This document shows, one piece after another, positions 1 to 8,563 of a stretch of 64,000 nucleotides of DNA (positions are counted from its first letter, which is position 1; each line of letters starts with the position of its first letter). Origin of the DNA: Lactiplantibacillus pentosus. GTDB lineage: Bacteria; Bacillota; Bacilli; Lactobacillales; Lactobacillaceae. The stretch is from NCBI RefSeq assembly GCF_003641185.1, contig NZ_CP032757.1, positions 3,534,001-3,598,000 of the forward strand, read 5' to 3'. The notes under the pieces are model-generated. The model ran no database searches. It saw only the letters and a list, made by a program, of their open reading frames with translations, and was not told where the DNA came from. Position numbers and translations under genes: made by a program.

Positions 1-1181
1 AGTCCAGAATTATGTGTAAACGGCGTTTTTGTTGGCATCACAACTGACTGGAAATCAGGATATCTTTCACTCCACAAATTAGTGCCCCAAACCGTATTTA
101 ATCGCTCAATCGTTTGGTATTTCTCTTTGAGCCATTGTGGCCATAACCGTTGACAGGATTCACAAAAACATTGATCGACATGACATTTAAATTCATTATC
201 TATTTGAATCGCAATTATATTGTCAAAATCCTTGGCAACCCTGGCAATTTTTCGAGCTAATTGATATGCTTTTCTTCGGTAATTTAGGTTGTTCGTACAT
301 ACATGTTGCCTAGACCCATGTTCCTCTGTCTCACCTCGTAAATTTACGATCCTGGATTCTGGATAATGTAGCGTAAACCAACGCGGCGGCGTTGGAGATG
401 GGATACCAAGTATTACTTGCAACCCATGTTCTTTTAGCTGGGACAATAAATTAACCAAATATTCCATGTTATAATGGTCTTCTTGGGGTTCCAATTTATC
501 CCAGAAGAATTCACCAATGCGAACAGTATTCATGCCGATTTTATGCATCTCTGCTATATCAGTTTGATTAGTCAATTTGTCCCACACTTCCGGATAAAGC
601 GACGCACCATAGCCACGAATTTTGATTTTTGTTCGGACAAAAAATTTTCTAGAAAACCAACTAGTCAAATAGCATGATAATAATTGTTTTAGAATAGATT
701 TTTTAATCTGATACAGATCACTAGCGTTCTTGACTCGTTCTAACTTTTCCGATCGCTTCGAAGCTGACAACTGCTGATACCAAGCATTAAGATAGCTATA
801 TAAATCAAGTACCTTCAAACGCTGATCGTAAGCTAGTTGGTGAATGGCAAGTTCATCTGCAGACTTATCAAAATACGTTTCATTCTCATGAAAATAACGT
901 AATTCAGTTACTAAAACTATTTGTGTGTTCCGTGCTTTCAACATTTTCACTAATTGTGGCATTGTGTGTTGTACATAGTTCAAGTCAAAATGATGGCCAA
1001 ATCCTAGGCAAACAATGTCATCCTTACCGAAATCGAAAGTAGTTAGGTCAGTTTCCGCAGTTGATATAAACTTGATCACTGACTTTGTTGATGATGAAGT
1101 TTTGTGAGCTAAATTTTCTGACAAGTCAGAGTAATTCAGCTGGATTTCATCGTGTTCATTTACAAGATAGATGGTCAACAT
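1..1181 (-). CDS. GH42 beta-galactosidase with SGNH-like N-terminal extension (5' part only)
   Basis: The reading frame is open for 393 codons from an ATG at 1181 to the window edge, so the C-terminus is missing. A GGAGG box lies 6 bases before the ATG. From about residue 187 it reads as the N-terminal (beta/alpha)8 part of GH42: GYGASLYPEVW, GMNTVRIGEFFW, PTPPRWF, then the acid/base site IQIDNEF (E330), followed by CHVDQCFCESC, the cysteine cluster typical of GH42. Residues 1-165 are extra. They look like the middle and end of an SGNH/GDSL esterase fold (DIVCLGFGHHFD near 55, TELRYF near 92, LAIHQLAYDQRLKVLDLYSYL near 111-131), but I see no GDS serine block, so this part is probably non-catalytic. 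GH42 enzymes hydrolyse beta-galactosides in the cytoplasm; no signal peptide is visible. It is divergent from an AraC regulator that probably controls it. Confidence 0.85.
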   Translation of the reverse strand, partial: MLTIYLVNEHDEIQLNYSDLSENLAHKTSSSTKSVIKFISTAETDLTTFDFGKDDIVCLGFGHHFDLNYVQHTMPQLVKMLKARNTQIVLVTELRYFHENETYFDKSADELAIHQLAYDQRLKVLDLYSYLNAWYQQLSASKRSEKLERVKNASDLYQIKKSILKQLLSCYLTSWFSRKFFVRTKIKIRGYGASLYPEVWDKLTNQTDIAEMHKIGMNTVRIGEFFWDKLEPQEDHYNMEYLVNLLSQLKEHGLQVILGIPSPTPPRWFTLHYPESRIVNLRGETEEHGSRQHVCTNNLNYRRKAYQLARKIARVAKDFDNIIAIQIDNEFKCHVDQCFCESCQRLWPQWLKEKYQTIERLNTVWGTNLWSERYPDFQSVVMPTKTPFTHNSG

Positions 1182-1268
1182 TACCGCCTCCAGTCATTTA
1201 ATATCGAGTGAGAACCAAAGCATTAATTACATCGATGAATTATGTTTTTGATTAAGTTCATTTTAGAA

Positions 1269-1282
1269 TGTAAGCGCTTTGA
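1269..1282. promoter_or_regulatory. cre-like CcpA box in the GH42/araC intergenic region
   Basis: TGTAAGCGCTTTGA matches the cre consensus TGWNANCGNTNWCA at all but one fixed position (G instead of C near the end). It lies between the divergent GH42 gene and the AraC regulator, so it could bring one or both under carbon catabolite control. Confidence 0.5.
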
Positions 1283-1362
1283 TTTATGCAATGATTTAAC
1301 TAGAAAAATATCAATATTTGATCATTTTAAAAAATATCTTCATTAAAAGGAGCTGAATTGCT

Positions 1363-2163
1363 ATGAGCATTATTTTCAACAGTAATAGTGACAATCTCCC
1401 CTTAAAATTTTTCGATATTGGAATTAACTGGGATCAACACAAAATATATCGCCCAAACGGATTTGATTATTTCCATTGGCTACAGACAGATTCGGGCATG
1501 GGAATTATTCGTATCGGCAATCAGAGAATTAAATTGAATTCTGGGCAAGGATTTTTAATGCGCCCAAACATTCCACATTCGTTTTTCCCGGATTCTAATA
1601 AAAGCGAATGGCAAACATCTTTTATTACATTTGAAGGTACAGCTGCATCCGAACTAGTCGAGTTTTTAAATCTAAATGACTATCAACTTTATAATCATCT
1701 AGATATAAGTTTAGGGACTTTTATTCGACGCAATTTTAATACTTTTAAAAAAACTAGTTTTGAAGATACGTTAATGCAATCCAATGCCATCTATACTTTC
1801 TTAATGCTATTACGTCAAAATGCTTATCAGAATCGCTTAATATTTACTGATAGTTCTGTTACAAATCTCATCGTGAGCTATATTAGCAGTCATTATCAGG
1901 AGAATATTAGTAATGAATCATTTAGCAACCTAACTGGATACTCCATCTCGCATACGATTAGATTATTCCGGGATCAGACAGGAGAGACACCTCTGAAATA
2001 CTTAACTGACTTCCGATTACGTATGGCTAAATCTCTGATTATATTTCATGCCAATCTACCAATTAATAAGATTTCTGAGCTAGTTGGCTTCTCAAGCCCT
2101 TCTTACTTTACCAAGCAATTTAAAGACTACTTTGGAAAGACACCCAATCAATTTCGAAAATAA
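1363..2163 (+). CDS. AraC-family transcriptional regulator
   Basis: 266 residues. The N-terminal ~160 residues look like a cupin sugar-sensing domain (GIIRIGNQRIKLNSGQGFLM, then RPNIPHSFFPD, typical of the AraC arm). Residues ~165-266 hold two helix-turn-helix motifs with the AraC signature (YSISHTIRLFRDQTGETP, then INKISELVGFSSPSYFTKQF and FGKTPNQFRK). The ATG follows AAAAGGAGCTGAATTGCT, a good ribosome site. It is divergent from the GH42 beta-galactosidase gene, the usual arrangement for a local activator of a galactoside gene. The effector is unknown. It is followed by a strong bidirectional terminator. Confidence 0.9.
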   Translation: MSIIFNSNSDNLPLKFFDIGINWDQHKIYRPNGFDYFHWLQTDSGMGIIRIGNQRIKLNSGQGFLMRPNIPHSFFPDSNKSEWQTSFITFEGTAASELVEFLNLNDYQLYNHLDISLGTFIRRNFNTFKKTSFEDTLMQSNAIYTFLMLLRQNAYQNRLIFTDSSVTNLIVSYISSHYQENISNESFSNLTGYSISHTIRLFRDQTGETPLKYLTDFRLRMAKSLIIFHANLPINKISELVGFSSPSYFTKQFKDYFGKTPNQFRK

Positions 2164-2217
2164 GTAACTGCAAGTATCCGTGCCGGTTCATCATCATCAA
2201 ATTTAGTTGCAAAAAAC

Positions 2218-2268
2218 AACTTGAGGATTTCCAGCGCAATGCTGCTGGAAATCCTCAAGTTATTTTTG
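2218..2268. terminator. Bidirectional rho-independent terminator
   Basis: An 18-bp perfect stem (arms 2218-2235 and 2244-2261, loop of 8) is followed by ATTTTTG on the plus strand and preceded by an A-rich run that gives a T tract on the minus strand. It lies between the convergent araC gene and the sorbitol operon and can serve both. Confidence 0.9.
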
Positions 2269-2333
2269 CTATCCCATTTTAGGAAAATAAGCGTTGTTCT
2301 ATTCATGCGTATGATCACTGCGCTGTCAGATCA

Positions 2334-3008
2334 TTAAACATCTAACGTATTCGCCTCATAAAGTTGTTCCCAGTCTGTTTTAAACCCTGCAACTGCTGCG
2401 CTAATTGCGGGGCTACTTAATGCTGTTTCTAATAGTTCAGGCCCCATTGTCACTGCCTGTGCTCCCATAATAAATGAAGAATTAATTTGTTGAACAGTGT
2501 GAAAACTAGCTGCTAGTATCTTCGTATTGCTTTGATCACGTTGAATCTGGGCCGCTAAATGCTGGATAACCAAATCTGAATCAACATTCATATTTACCAT
2601 CCGATTGTAATACGGTGCCAAGTAGTCCGCACCAGCTGCAATCGCCAAGTAGCCTTGGAATTCACTGTAAATAGCGGTTGCTGTTACGTGAATGCCCTCT
2701 GATTCTAATTGTTTAATCGCTGCTAATCCCTGCATATTCGTCGGAATTTTGATATAGACTTGATCATCAATCTTTTCCAATATCATATGAGCGTCATCAA
2801 TCATTGCTTCGGTCGTTTCTCCAACTACTTGTACATGGAAGGTCCGTTCTTTTCCTATTATTTGCCGAAGCTCCCGCATATGCTCATAAAAATTGATAGG
2901 ACTTTCTTTTTTTACAATGGACGGATTTGAGGTTACACCCGCTAGCGAGATAACTCCCATATACTTTCTGATAAGATTTAAATTCACAGTATCTAATAAA
3001 AGTTCCAT
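2334..3008 (-). CDS. Transaldolase / fructose-6-phosphate aldolase family protein
   Basis: 224 residues, the size of the small FSA/TalC subgroup (~220) and not of classical transaldolase (~320). Family signs: ELLLDTVNL at the start, LAGVTSNPSIVKK, the Schiff-base lysine in VYIKIPTN, then TATAIYSEFQGYLAIAAGADYL and YYNRM. ATG 3008 is preferred because AAGGAG lies 10 bases upstream; a GTG two codons earlier sits too close to it. It is the last gene of the sorbitol operon, 25 bases after srlB. Sorbitol enters as sorbitol-6-P and is oxidised to fructose-6-P, which is a substrate for transaldolase or for FSA-type cleavage. Which of the two reactions it performs cannot be read from the sequence. 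Confidence 0.85.
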   Translation of the reverse strand: MELLLDTVNLNLIRKYMGVISLAGVTSNPSIVKKESPINFYEHMRELRQIIGKERTFHVQVVGETTEAMIDDAHMILEKIDDQVYIKIPTNMQGLAAIKQLESEGIHVTATAIYSEFQGYLAIAAGADYLAPYYNRMVNMNVDSDLVIQHLAAQIQRDQSNTKILAASFHTVQQINSSFIMGAQAVTMGPELLETALSSPAISAAVAGFKTDWEQLYEANTLDV

Positions 3009-3033
3009 GGTCACTACGCTCCTTCAATACGCG

Positions 3034-3408
3034 CTATGCTTTAATCATAATAGTACTACCTGTCTTCATCTCAGGTACTTCCGTATCAGTTACATACAAT
3101 GTTCCTGCCAATTCCGCTTGTTGCTTACCAGTAAAACTAACTGCCATATGCCCCAAGTTAACCAGATTGCGTTGCACCTCATGCCCCACTGCAGTAATTC
3201 GGTAGTCTTCATCATCAATCACCAAGCTCATTCCTGGCTCAATCAATCCATTTACCGGATACACGTCGATTAGATAGCATGACGATCGTAGTGCATCTGG
3301 GGCCGAGTCACCAAAGAAAATTGCCATTTTAATTTCTGAAAAGTCCAGTGCGTCTTGTCCAATCTCTTTAACGGAAGTTTGATACATGATTGCCTCATTA
3401 ATTTTCAT
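3034..3408 (-). CDS. srlB: PTS glucitol/sorbitol transporter subunit IIA
   Basis: 124 residues, matching the usual EIIA-Gut length of about 123. The region DYRITAVGHEVQRNLVNLGH is collinear with the conserved core of E. coli SrlB (AVG...NL..LGH) and contains the conserved LGH histidine. The reading frame is open 26 codons further upstream, but the ATG at 3408 is the start: GAGGTG precedes it, and the upstream stretch overlaps the end of srlE and is not family-like. It is cytoplasmic and passes phosphate from HPr to the EIIB domain of SrlE. Confidence 0.93.
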   Translation of the reverse strand: MKINEAIMYQTSVKEIGQDALDFSEIKMAIFFGDSAPDALRSSCYLIDVYPVNGLIEPGMSLVIDDEDYRITAVGHEVQRNLVNLGHMAVSFTGKQQAELAGTLYVTDTEVPEMKTGSTIMIKA

Positions 3409-3427
3409 AATATAAATCACCTCATCC

Positions 3428-4441
3428 TTATTTTGAGTACAATCCAAAACTTGCAACCCAAGCAACAAATACTCGTGGAACACCATTTAAGAATCGTGAA
3501 TACAATACGGACGGAACACCCACCTCAACTGTTTTAGCTTCCGCCTCTTCTAAACCCAGGCCGACCGGAATGAAATCACAGGCATTTTGCGTATTAATAG
3601 CGAATAGTGCCGGTAACGCATATTGGGGTGCGATATTTCCCTTACCGATTTCCACTCCAATCAATGTACCAATAATTTGACCAATTACTGCCCCTGGTCC
3701 TAATAACGGTGATAAAAATGGTAAAGAACAAATGAAGCCGACAATCAACAGGCCCCAGACATTCCCAGCCAAAGGAGTCATCAATTTTGCAAATAGCTTT
3801 CCAACACCTGACCCTTGAATAATCCCTATTAATAATGCGACAAACGCCATAAATGGAATTATCGTATTAATCACTGTCTGTACAGAGTCCTTAGCTGCCT
3901 GGTTAAACGTTGCAACAACCTTTCCAGCTCCAATTCCGATTTTGGCAATCAAACTTGGCTTGTTAATTTGCTGGGTTAATGTTTTATCACTATCAAATTT
4001 GCCACTCGTCTCCTCCTCAGGTGTATTATCATCGATCGCAGTCTCTTCAACCGCAATTTCTCCCTTAGCTTCCTGATCTAAGGTAATCTGTTTAACACCC
4101 ACTGCAGAAACGTACAGTTCTGGAACAATATATTTTGCTAGTGGACCGCTCTTCCCAGTCGGTAGAATATTGACAGTCAAAATACCCTTTTTTGGATAAA
4201 TTCCACAACGCAAAGTTCCACCACAATCAATAATAGCTAACGCAATTTCATTATCCGGAATGGCCGTCTTAAAGCCGTCTATAGCTTCCATTCCAGACAT
4301 ATCAGCTATCTTATCAACAATTTCTGGCTTGTTTCCCCCTGTTACATACACGAATTTGTGTCGCTCTGAAGTTGGCGTAATAATTAGCGGGCCACCCCAG
4401 CCACCGGATCCATGTTCAATGCGAATACTCTTCCAAGTCAT
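3428..4441 (-). CDS. srlE: PTS glucitol/sorbitol transporter subunit IIB(C1)
   Basis: 337 residues. The N-terminal IIB domain carries the phosphorylatable cysteine in [18 protein letters not shown], and [19 protein letters not shown] follows, as in E. coli SrlE. The C-terminal half has hydrophobic segments ([40 protein letters not shown]), the second part of the split membrane domain. The start [17 protein letters not shown] at 4441 has AGGAGG in front; an in-frame ATG 15 codons upstream overlaps srlA and has no ribosome site. SrlE with SrlA forms the membrane complex that phosphorylates sorbitol during uptake. Confidence 0.93.
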   Translation of the reverse strand: MTWKSIRIEHGSGGWGGPLIITPTSERHKFVYVTGGNKPEIVDKIADMSGMEAIDGFKTAIPDNEIALAIIDCGGTLRCGIYPKKGILTVNILPTGKSGPLAKYIVPELYVSAVGVKQITLDQEAKGEIAVEETAIDDNTPEEETSGKFDSDKTLTQQINKPSLIAKIGIGAGKVVATFNQAAKDSVQTVINTIIPFMAFVALLIGIIQGSGVGKLFAKLMTPLAGNVWGLLIVGFICSLPFLSPLLGPGAVIGQIIGTLIGVEIGKGNIAPQYALPALFAINTQNACDFIPVGLGLEEAEAKTVEVGVPSVLYSRFLNGVPRVFVAWVASFGLYSK

Positions 4442-4454
4442 AGCCCGAATCCTC

Positions 4455-5021
4455 CTAAATATTGTCCGATGCCAAACTAACATCAACTTGTTTTGAAAGT
4501 TTTACACCACTAGTTCGGCAAACATAGGCAGTTGTAAAATCAGTGATCCAACCACCAATAAAATTCATTACTAGCCCAACTAGAAGATAGCGAATTGCTA
4601 AGTCCATCGTATTAAGCCCCAATTTCTGCACGCCTTGTGCAATTCCTAGCCAAATAAATAACTCTCCAGGGTTGATATGCGGAAAAACGCCATTACTCGT
4701 ATGACAGAATTGTGCCTGAGAAGCATAAAAACTCGGCTTATAGAATTCTGGTAGAAAACGCCCCATCGTAAACGCCATCGGATTCCCTAGCATAAATGCT
4801 GCTAAGAAAGGTAATATCATATACCTTGTTACTGGATTTTTAGCTGAGGCCATCGCTAATTTGTTCATTCGATCCTCACCTAAAAAAGCAATAATTGTGT
4901 TCATCAGAACAAGCAATAATAGTACAACCGGTACAATCGAACTCATCCAGCTGATAAACGTCTTACCACCCGTCTGAAATAGTCCCATAAATCCAGAAGC
5001 AAAATCTGTAATTATCTTCAT
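4455..5021 (-). CDS. srlA: PTS glucitol/sorbitol transporter subunit IIC
   Basis: 188 residues, close to E. coli SrlA (~187). Several transmembrane segments are visible ([20 protein letters not shown] near 25-45, [33 protein letters not shown]). Conserved features include [21 protein letters not shown] residues ([20 protein letters not shown]) and [10 protein letters not shown] near the end. Its ATG overlaps the TGA of srlM (ATGA), indicating translational coupling. It forms the sorbitol channel with SrlE. Confidence 0.93.
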   Translation of the reverse strand: MKIITDFASGFMGLFQTGGKTFISWMSSIVPVVLLLLVLMNTIIAFLGEDRMNKLAMASAKNPVTRYMILPFLAAFMLGNPMAFTMGRFLPEFYKPSFYASQAQFCHTSNGVFPHINPGELFIWLGIAQGVQKLGLNTMDLAIRYLLVGLVMNFIGGWITDFTTAYVCRTSGVKLSKQVDVSLASDNI

Positions 5022-5533
5022 AGCCCTTTCCTCCCCATATCAGTTCTTTTTCGTACTGTGCCTATCAACCAATACCATCCACTCTTAATCCGTGCAAACA
5101 TAGGCATTGCAAATATATCGATACTTGTATTGAGATCTTCATACGAAAGTTGATTGGTTTTGAAATTAACAAAGTTCCGATAAGCATTTAAAATGCAGCC
5201 ACGTGTCAAACGATCCACACCGATCATAAATTCGTAATCCGTTGCAATATCAACAATATTTCGTCCAACAACTCTCGATAACGGCTTAAATTTCACAAAA
5301 ATCGTTATCCCTTTCATTACTCGAGCTTCCTGAATGTTCCCCTCTCTATCAATCACCAAAAGCAGTATCGTTCCAGCTTGAAAGCGCTTTGGATTCTTGC
5401 CAATTAAAACACGCCCCCGTTGGCGCATCTTCCGATAGTTTTCCGTAAAATTTTTAATTTGAATAAAACCAAATAGGCCTTGCAATAAAAATGCAGCTAC
5501 TAACATGATCCCTAGATATAACATCATCCCCAT
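5018..5533 (-). CDS. srlM: Glucitol operon activator protein GutM/SrlM
   Basis: 171 residues. A single N-terminal membrane segment (MLYLGIMLVAAFLLQGLFGF) is followed by IKNFTENYRKMRQRGRVLIGK and a basic cytoplasmic part, the layout of the GutM family (E. coli 119; Firmicute forms longer). It acts as a positive co-regulator of sorbitol operons, probably from the membrane together with SrlR. The ATG abuts the TAA of srlR, and its ribosome site (GAGGGG) lies within the srlR end, so the two are coupled. It overlaps srlA by 4 bases. Confidence 0.88.
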   Translation of the reverse strand: MGMMLYLGIMLVAAFLLQGLFGFIQIKNFTENYRKMRQRGRVLIGKNPKRFQAGTILLLVIDREGNIQEARVMKGITIFVKFKPLSRVVGRNIVDIATDYEFMIGVDRLTRGCILNAYRNFVNFKTNQLSYEDLNTSIDIFAMPMFARIKSGWYWLIGTVRKRTDMGRKGL

Positions 5534-7390
5534 TTATATCCCCTCCGCAATCTGTGATAAGTTAGCAGTGACATCGTAATCAATCAATCGATTATAAATA
5601 TTACAGTTGTTACTAATTAAGAACACCAGATCATATATTTGAGTGAGTACTTGGCTTAATCCTTGATCAAGATTATCCGGTGTACCAATCAAAAAAATCA
5701 GTTGAACTGTTCGGTCCTGGTACCTAACAGGCTGGTCATAGACACCGATTTGTAACAATATTTCGTGCCGACCACCGTTATTGACAACATGTGGAATCGC
5801 AATTCCCTTTTCAAAAACACTAATCCCGCGATGTTCACGATCTAACCACCGCTCCTTGAATTCCTTATCAAGGTATTGTTCCGACGTACGTGTATCAATC
5901 ATTTCCGTGACTGCCGTTAAATAATCCGTATCATGGCTAAATTTCCAAACATCAAACTGACACAGCGAACTAGAGATAGCCTTTTCAACTAATGAAACTT
6001 GTAGCTTTCCTCTCAGTTCATTGGCTCTAAATGCAGCGCTTACACGTACAACAGGAGTTGTTTCATCATAATAAAGAATAGGTTGATCCGAAAAAATCAA
6101 CAAATAACGACCATAATCTTGATTCAGCTGACTTTCATTATCAAAGATTCTAACCATAATATCGTCTTGGAAGATTTCAGCCAATTGTCGTCTGATAAAT
6201 TTGACGACACTCGAACCAACTTGTCCTACAATGGCAATTTTAAATTTTTGACTTGCATTATCCTTTTGATCTTCAAGTTCCATTTCAACATATAAGACTA
6301 AATATCCAAATTCAGCAGATGAGATATTTAACCCCAGGTGTGACTCAATAAAAACCAATACAGAATGCGCTAAATCATATGCAATTGGATATTTTGTTAA
6401 CTGATTCTCTGGTAATAGTTGAATTGTCGGCGTATGCAAAATGGTCCTATTAATTAAAAAGAACAAATGGTACTTAATTTGCTCGTAAAGATGTGCTAAA
6501 TCAATCGGGAATCGTTGATTATACTCTCTGTCAATTTCCAAGAATAACTTGCGATTATCGTTGAGGCGTTTCTCTAACCGTTCCCGTGACAATAGGTTGC
6601 TCATCTTAAAAGCTAATGGTGATAAAATAAACACCATTTCATCTGGCAATATTTCTTCAGGAAAGCACGCCATAATTTCCCGTTGAATCATTTTCATAGG
6701 CTGGCTATCAGTCAAATAATCAGAAAAATTATCAATTGATTGTTCAATACGGTGTCCAACTGAGATTGCGAACTTCAATATACCAATATTTCGCAATATT
6801 AACCGACTATTTTCAGCATCAACATGGGCCTCGCTCAACACTAAATTCAACTGTTCATTCTGCTTTTGAGATACTAATTTGGACAATTCAAAATAATCAT
6901 AAATGAAGTGATCAATAATACTAGGAACCTCGTATGCTCTTGAAACTACTAATTTTATGCCATTATTTGTCATCGACGTAACCTTTGCATGGTAGGTCAT
7001 TAGATGACTACGTAATCGTTTAAGATCTCTGTTAAGTGTCGTTTTACTGACCATTAGCTGTTCAGCCAAAGAGTCTAGTGTCACATAATCATGGCATTCA
7101 AATAATGTTTTTAGAATATACGCATCACGTTTATCAGTGTTATTAAAATCTAGTTCCTTCTTCAAATGTCCCATTTGTATTTTAGTTAAGCGCGTGTAAT
7201 CCTTTACTTGTAAATAATACCGGTGTTGCTGCTCTAAAATCTGTGCAATCCCGTCAAGATCATCATTTAATTGTCGAATATACTTACACATGGTTCGCTC
7301 GGAAACATGACCAAATGCGACTAAATCATCCATCGTCACTGAGTCGTTAACAACAAAGAAATTCAATAATCGTAAATATTGATTGTTCAC
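5534..7390 (-). CDS. srlR: PRD/EIIA-domain transcriptional activator of the sorbitol operon
   Basis: 618 residues, of the MtlR/LicR/GutR type. Two N-terminal helix-turn-helix regions (VTMDDLVAFGHVSERTMCKY; VTLDSLAEQLMVSKTTLNRDL) are followed by two PRD-like regions (~170-400), an EIIB-like domain (FKIAIVGQVGSSVVKFIRRQ) and a C-terminal EIIA-2 domain with the histidine in GIAIPHVVNN. The PRD regions look degenerate: where PRD histidines are expected I read ILKFAISVGHR, FILSPLAF and YLVLYVEMEL, so most of the usual HPr/EII phosphorylation sites seem lost. The GTG start has GAGG 4 bases upstream. It sits within the operon behind srlD, so it regulates its own transcript. Confidence 0.9.
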   Translation of the reverse strand: MNNQYLRLLNFFVVNDSVTMDDLVAFGHVSERTMCKYIRQLNDDLDGIAQILEQQHRYYLQVKDYTRLTKIQMGHLKKELDFNNTDKRDAYILKTLFECHDYVTLDSLAEQLMVSKTTLNRDLKRLRSHLMTYHAKVTSMTNNGIKLVVSRAYEVPSIIDHFIYDYFELSKLVSQKQNEQLNLVLSEAHVDAENSRLILRNIGILKFAISVGHRIEQSIDNFSDYLTDSQPMKMIQREIMACFPEEILPDEMVFILSPLAFKMSNLLSRERLEKRLNDNRKLFLEIDREYNQRFPIDLAHLYEQIKYHLFFLINRTILHTPTIQLLPENQLTKYPIAYDLAHSVLVFIESHLGLNISSAEFGYLVLYVEMELEDQKDNASQKFKIAIVGQVGSSVVKFIRRQLAEIFQDDIMVRIFDNESQLNQDYGRYLLIFSDQPILYYDETTPVVRVSAAFRANELRGKLQVSLVEKAISSSLCQFDVWKFSHDTDYLTAVTEMIDTRTSEQYLDKEFKERWLDREHRGISVFEKGIAIPHVVNNGGRHEILLQIGVYDQPVRYQDRTVQLIFLIGTPDNLDQGLSQVLTQIYDLVFLISNNCNIYNRLIDYDVTANLSQIAEGI

Positions 7391-7406
7391 TTACCTCATT
7401 CCTTTT

Positions 7407-8210
7407 TTATCCTCGAGACTTACCGCCTGCAACATTAATAGTGATACCAGTAATATAGCTTGCTCGTTCAGACAATAAGTAACTAACTAAATCTGCCACC
7501 TCGTATAGATGTCCGCTCCGTCCCAATGGTGTCGTATGCTTACTTGTGTAGCCTCCACGTAATTGCTGAACTGTCTGATGCCGTGAATATGCTAATGCTT
7601 CTTCATACACTGGCGTTCGTAAACCAGTTGCATCCATGATTCCGGGTGCAACTCCTACAACTCGGATATTAAATACACCCAATTCCTTAGCCCACGACCG
7701 GGTTAACCCATTGATTGCCCCTTTGGTTGCAGAATAGACGCTTTGTCCCTGAGATCCTTCCAGCCCTGCTTCGGATGACATGTTAACAATAATCCCTGAC
7801 CGTTGCCTTACCATTTGTCGGCCAACCATTTGAGACATTAAAAATGTGCTTCTCACATTTACCGCAAACATTTTATTAAAGACTTCCGTATTAAGTTCAT
7901 ATCCACCATGTGGTGCTTGTTCATCCACTAATAAACGCGGTAAATTGATTCCAGCGTTATTGACTAACCCATCAATTTGGTCAAACTTACCTAACACCTG
8001 ATCAATTGAATGAGTAACCGAATCTTCAGATGAAACATCACATTTAATAAAATCCAGATTAGGACTCTGCCTTGCACTCGGTTGCAAATCTAGATCAACA
8101 ACCCTAGCACCTTTAGCCAATAATGATTTAATAATTGCATCACCAATACCAGATGAACCACCTGTAACAATAACGATTTTATTTTCCATATTCAGCCAAT
8201 CAGTCGACAT
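7407..8210 (-). CDS. srlD: Sorbitol-6-phosphate 2-dehydrogenase (SDR family)
   Basis: 267 residues, the standard SrlD/GutF length. Short-chain dehydrogenase landmarks: the cofactor site VTGGSSGIGDA near 17-27 and acidic DLDLQP after strand 2 (NAD preference), then NAGINLP, and the catalytic Ser/Tyr/Lys in NMSSEAG and YSATKGA. It oxidises sorbitol-6-phosphate to fructose-6-phosphate in the cytoplasm. It is the first gene of the srl operon, with GGGGTGG before the ATG, and is followed after 16 bases by srlR. Confidence 0.93.
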   Translation of the reverse strand: MSTDWLNMENKIVIVTGGSSGIGDAIIKSLLAKGARVVDLDLQPSARQSPNLDFIKCDVSSEDSVTHSIDQVLGKFDQIDGLVNNAGINLPRLLVDEQAPHGGYELNTEVFNKMFAVNVRSTFLMSQMVGRQMVRQRSGIIVNMSSEAGLEGSQGQSVYSATKGAINGLTRSWAKELGVFNIRVVGVAPGIMDATGLRTPVYEEALAYSRHQTVQQLRGGYTSKHTTPLGRSGHLYEVADLVSYLLSERASYITGITINVAGGKSRG

Positions 8211-8513
8211 ATTTAATCCACCCCTTAATTAATATACCTGCTTTTGTATTCAGAATACCTTAAATGTAACTTGTGTTTAACGTTGTTATTTTCCATAAAT
8301 TAATGAAAATAAGTTTGCTAATAGACGACAAACGCTGGTATTACAAAGATTTATCAATTAAATATTTTTCCATTATCTAAAATATCGAGTTCTGTTTAGT
8401 AAGGTAAGTATTAAAACAATAAGGTATTCAGTAATGAAATTAGCCAACGTAATTCTGCATTGTACTATATTACCTTTACTTATATCTGAAACACCCATAC
8501 TTCTTAATCCAAA
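8211..8513. promoter_or_regulatory. Sorbitol operon upstream region with a GTATTC/GAATAC palindrome
   Basis: About 300 AT-rich bases without a gene. At 8246-8258 there is the perfect odd palindrome GTATTCAGAATAC; a related half-site, GGTATTCAGTAAT, lies at 8423-8435. Both are candidates for SrlR binding in front of srlD. I could not assign a -35/-10 pair with confidence, as expected for an activator-dependent promoter. Nothing else is recognisable. Confidence 0.4.
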
Positions 8514-8563
8514 CAAAAAAAGATAGCCGCAAGTAGAATCCCTCCTACCAGCAACTATCTTTT
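8514..8563 (-). terminator. Terminator of the isomaltase-transporter-lacI operon
   Basis: The minus-strand RNA can pair AAAGATAG with CTATCTTT around an imperfect inner stem (GTAG/CTAC), ending in a run of seven T. It starts immediately after the lacI stop codon at 8564. Confidence 0.75.

Noticed and set aside
474..677. 67-codon open frame on the plus strand
   Set aside because: Antisense to the GH42 gene, whose frame is continuous and family-like.
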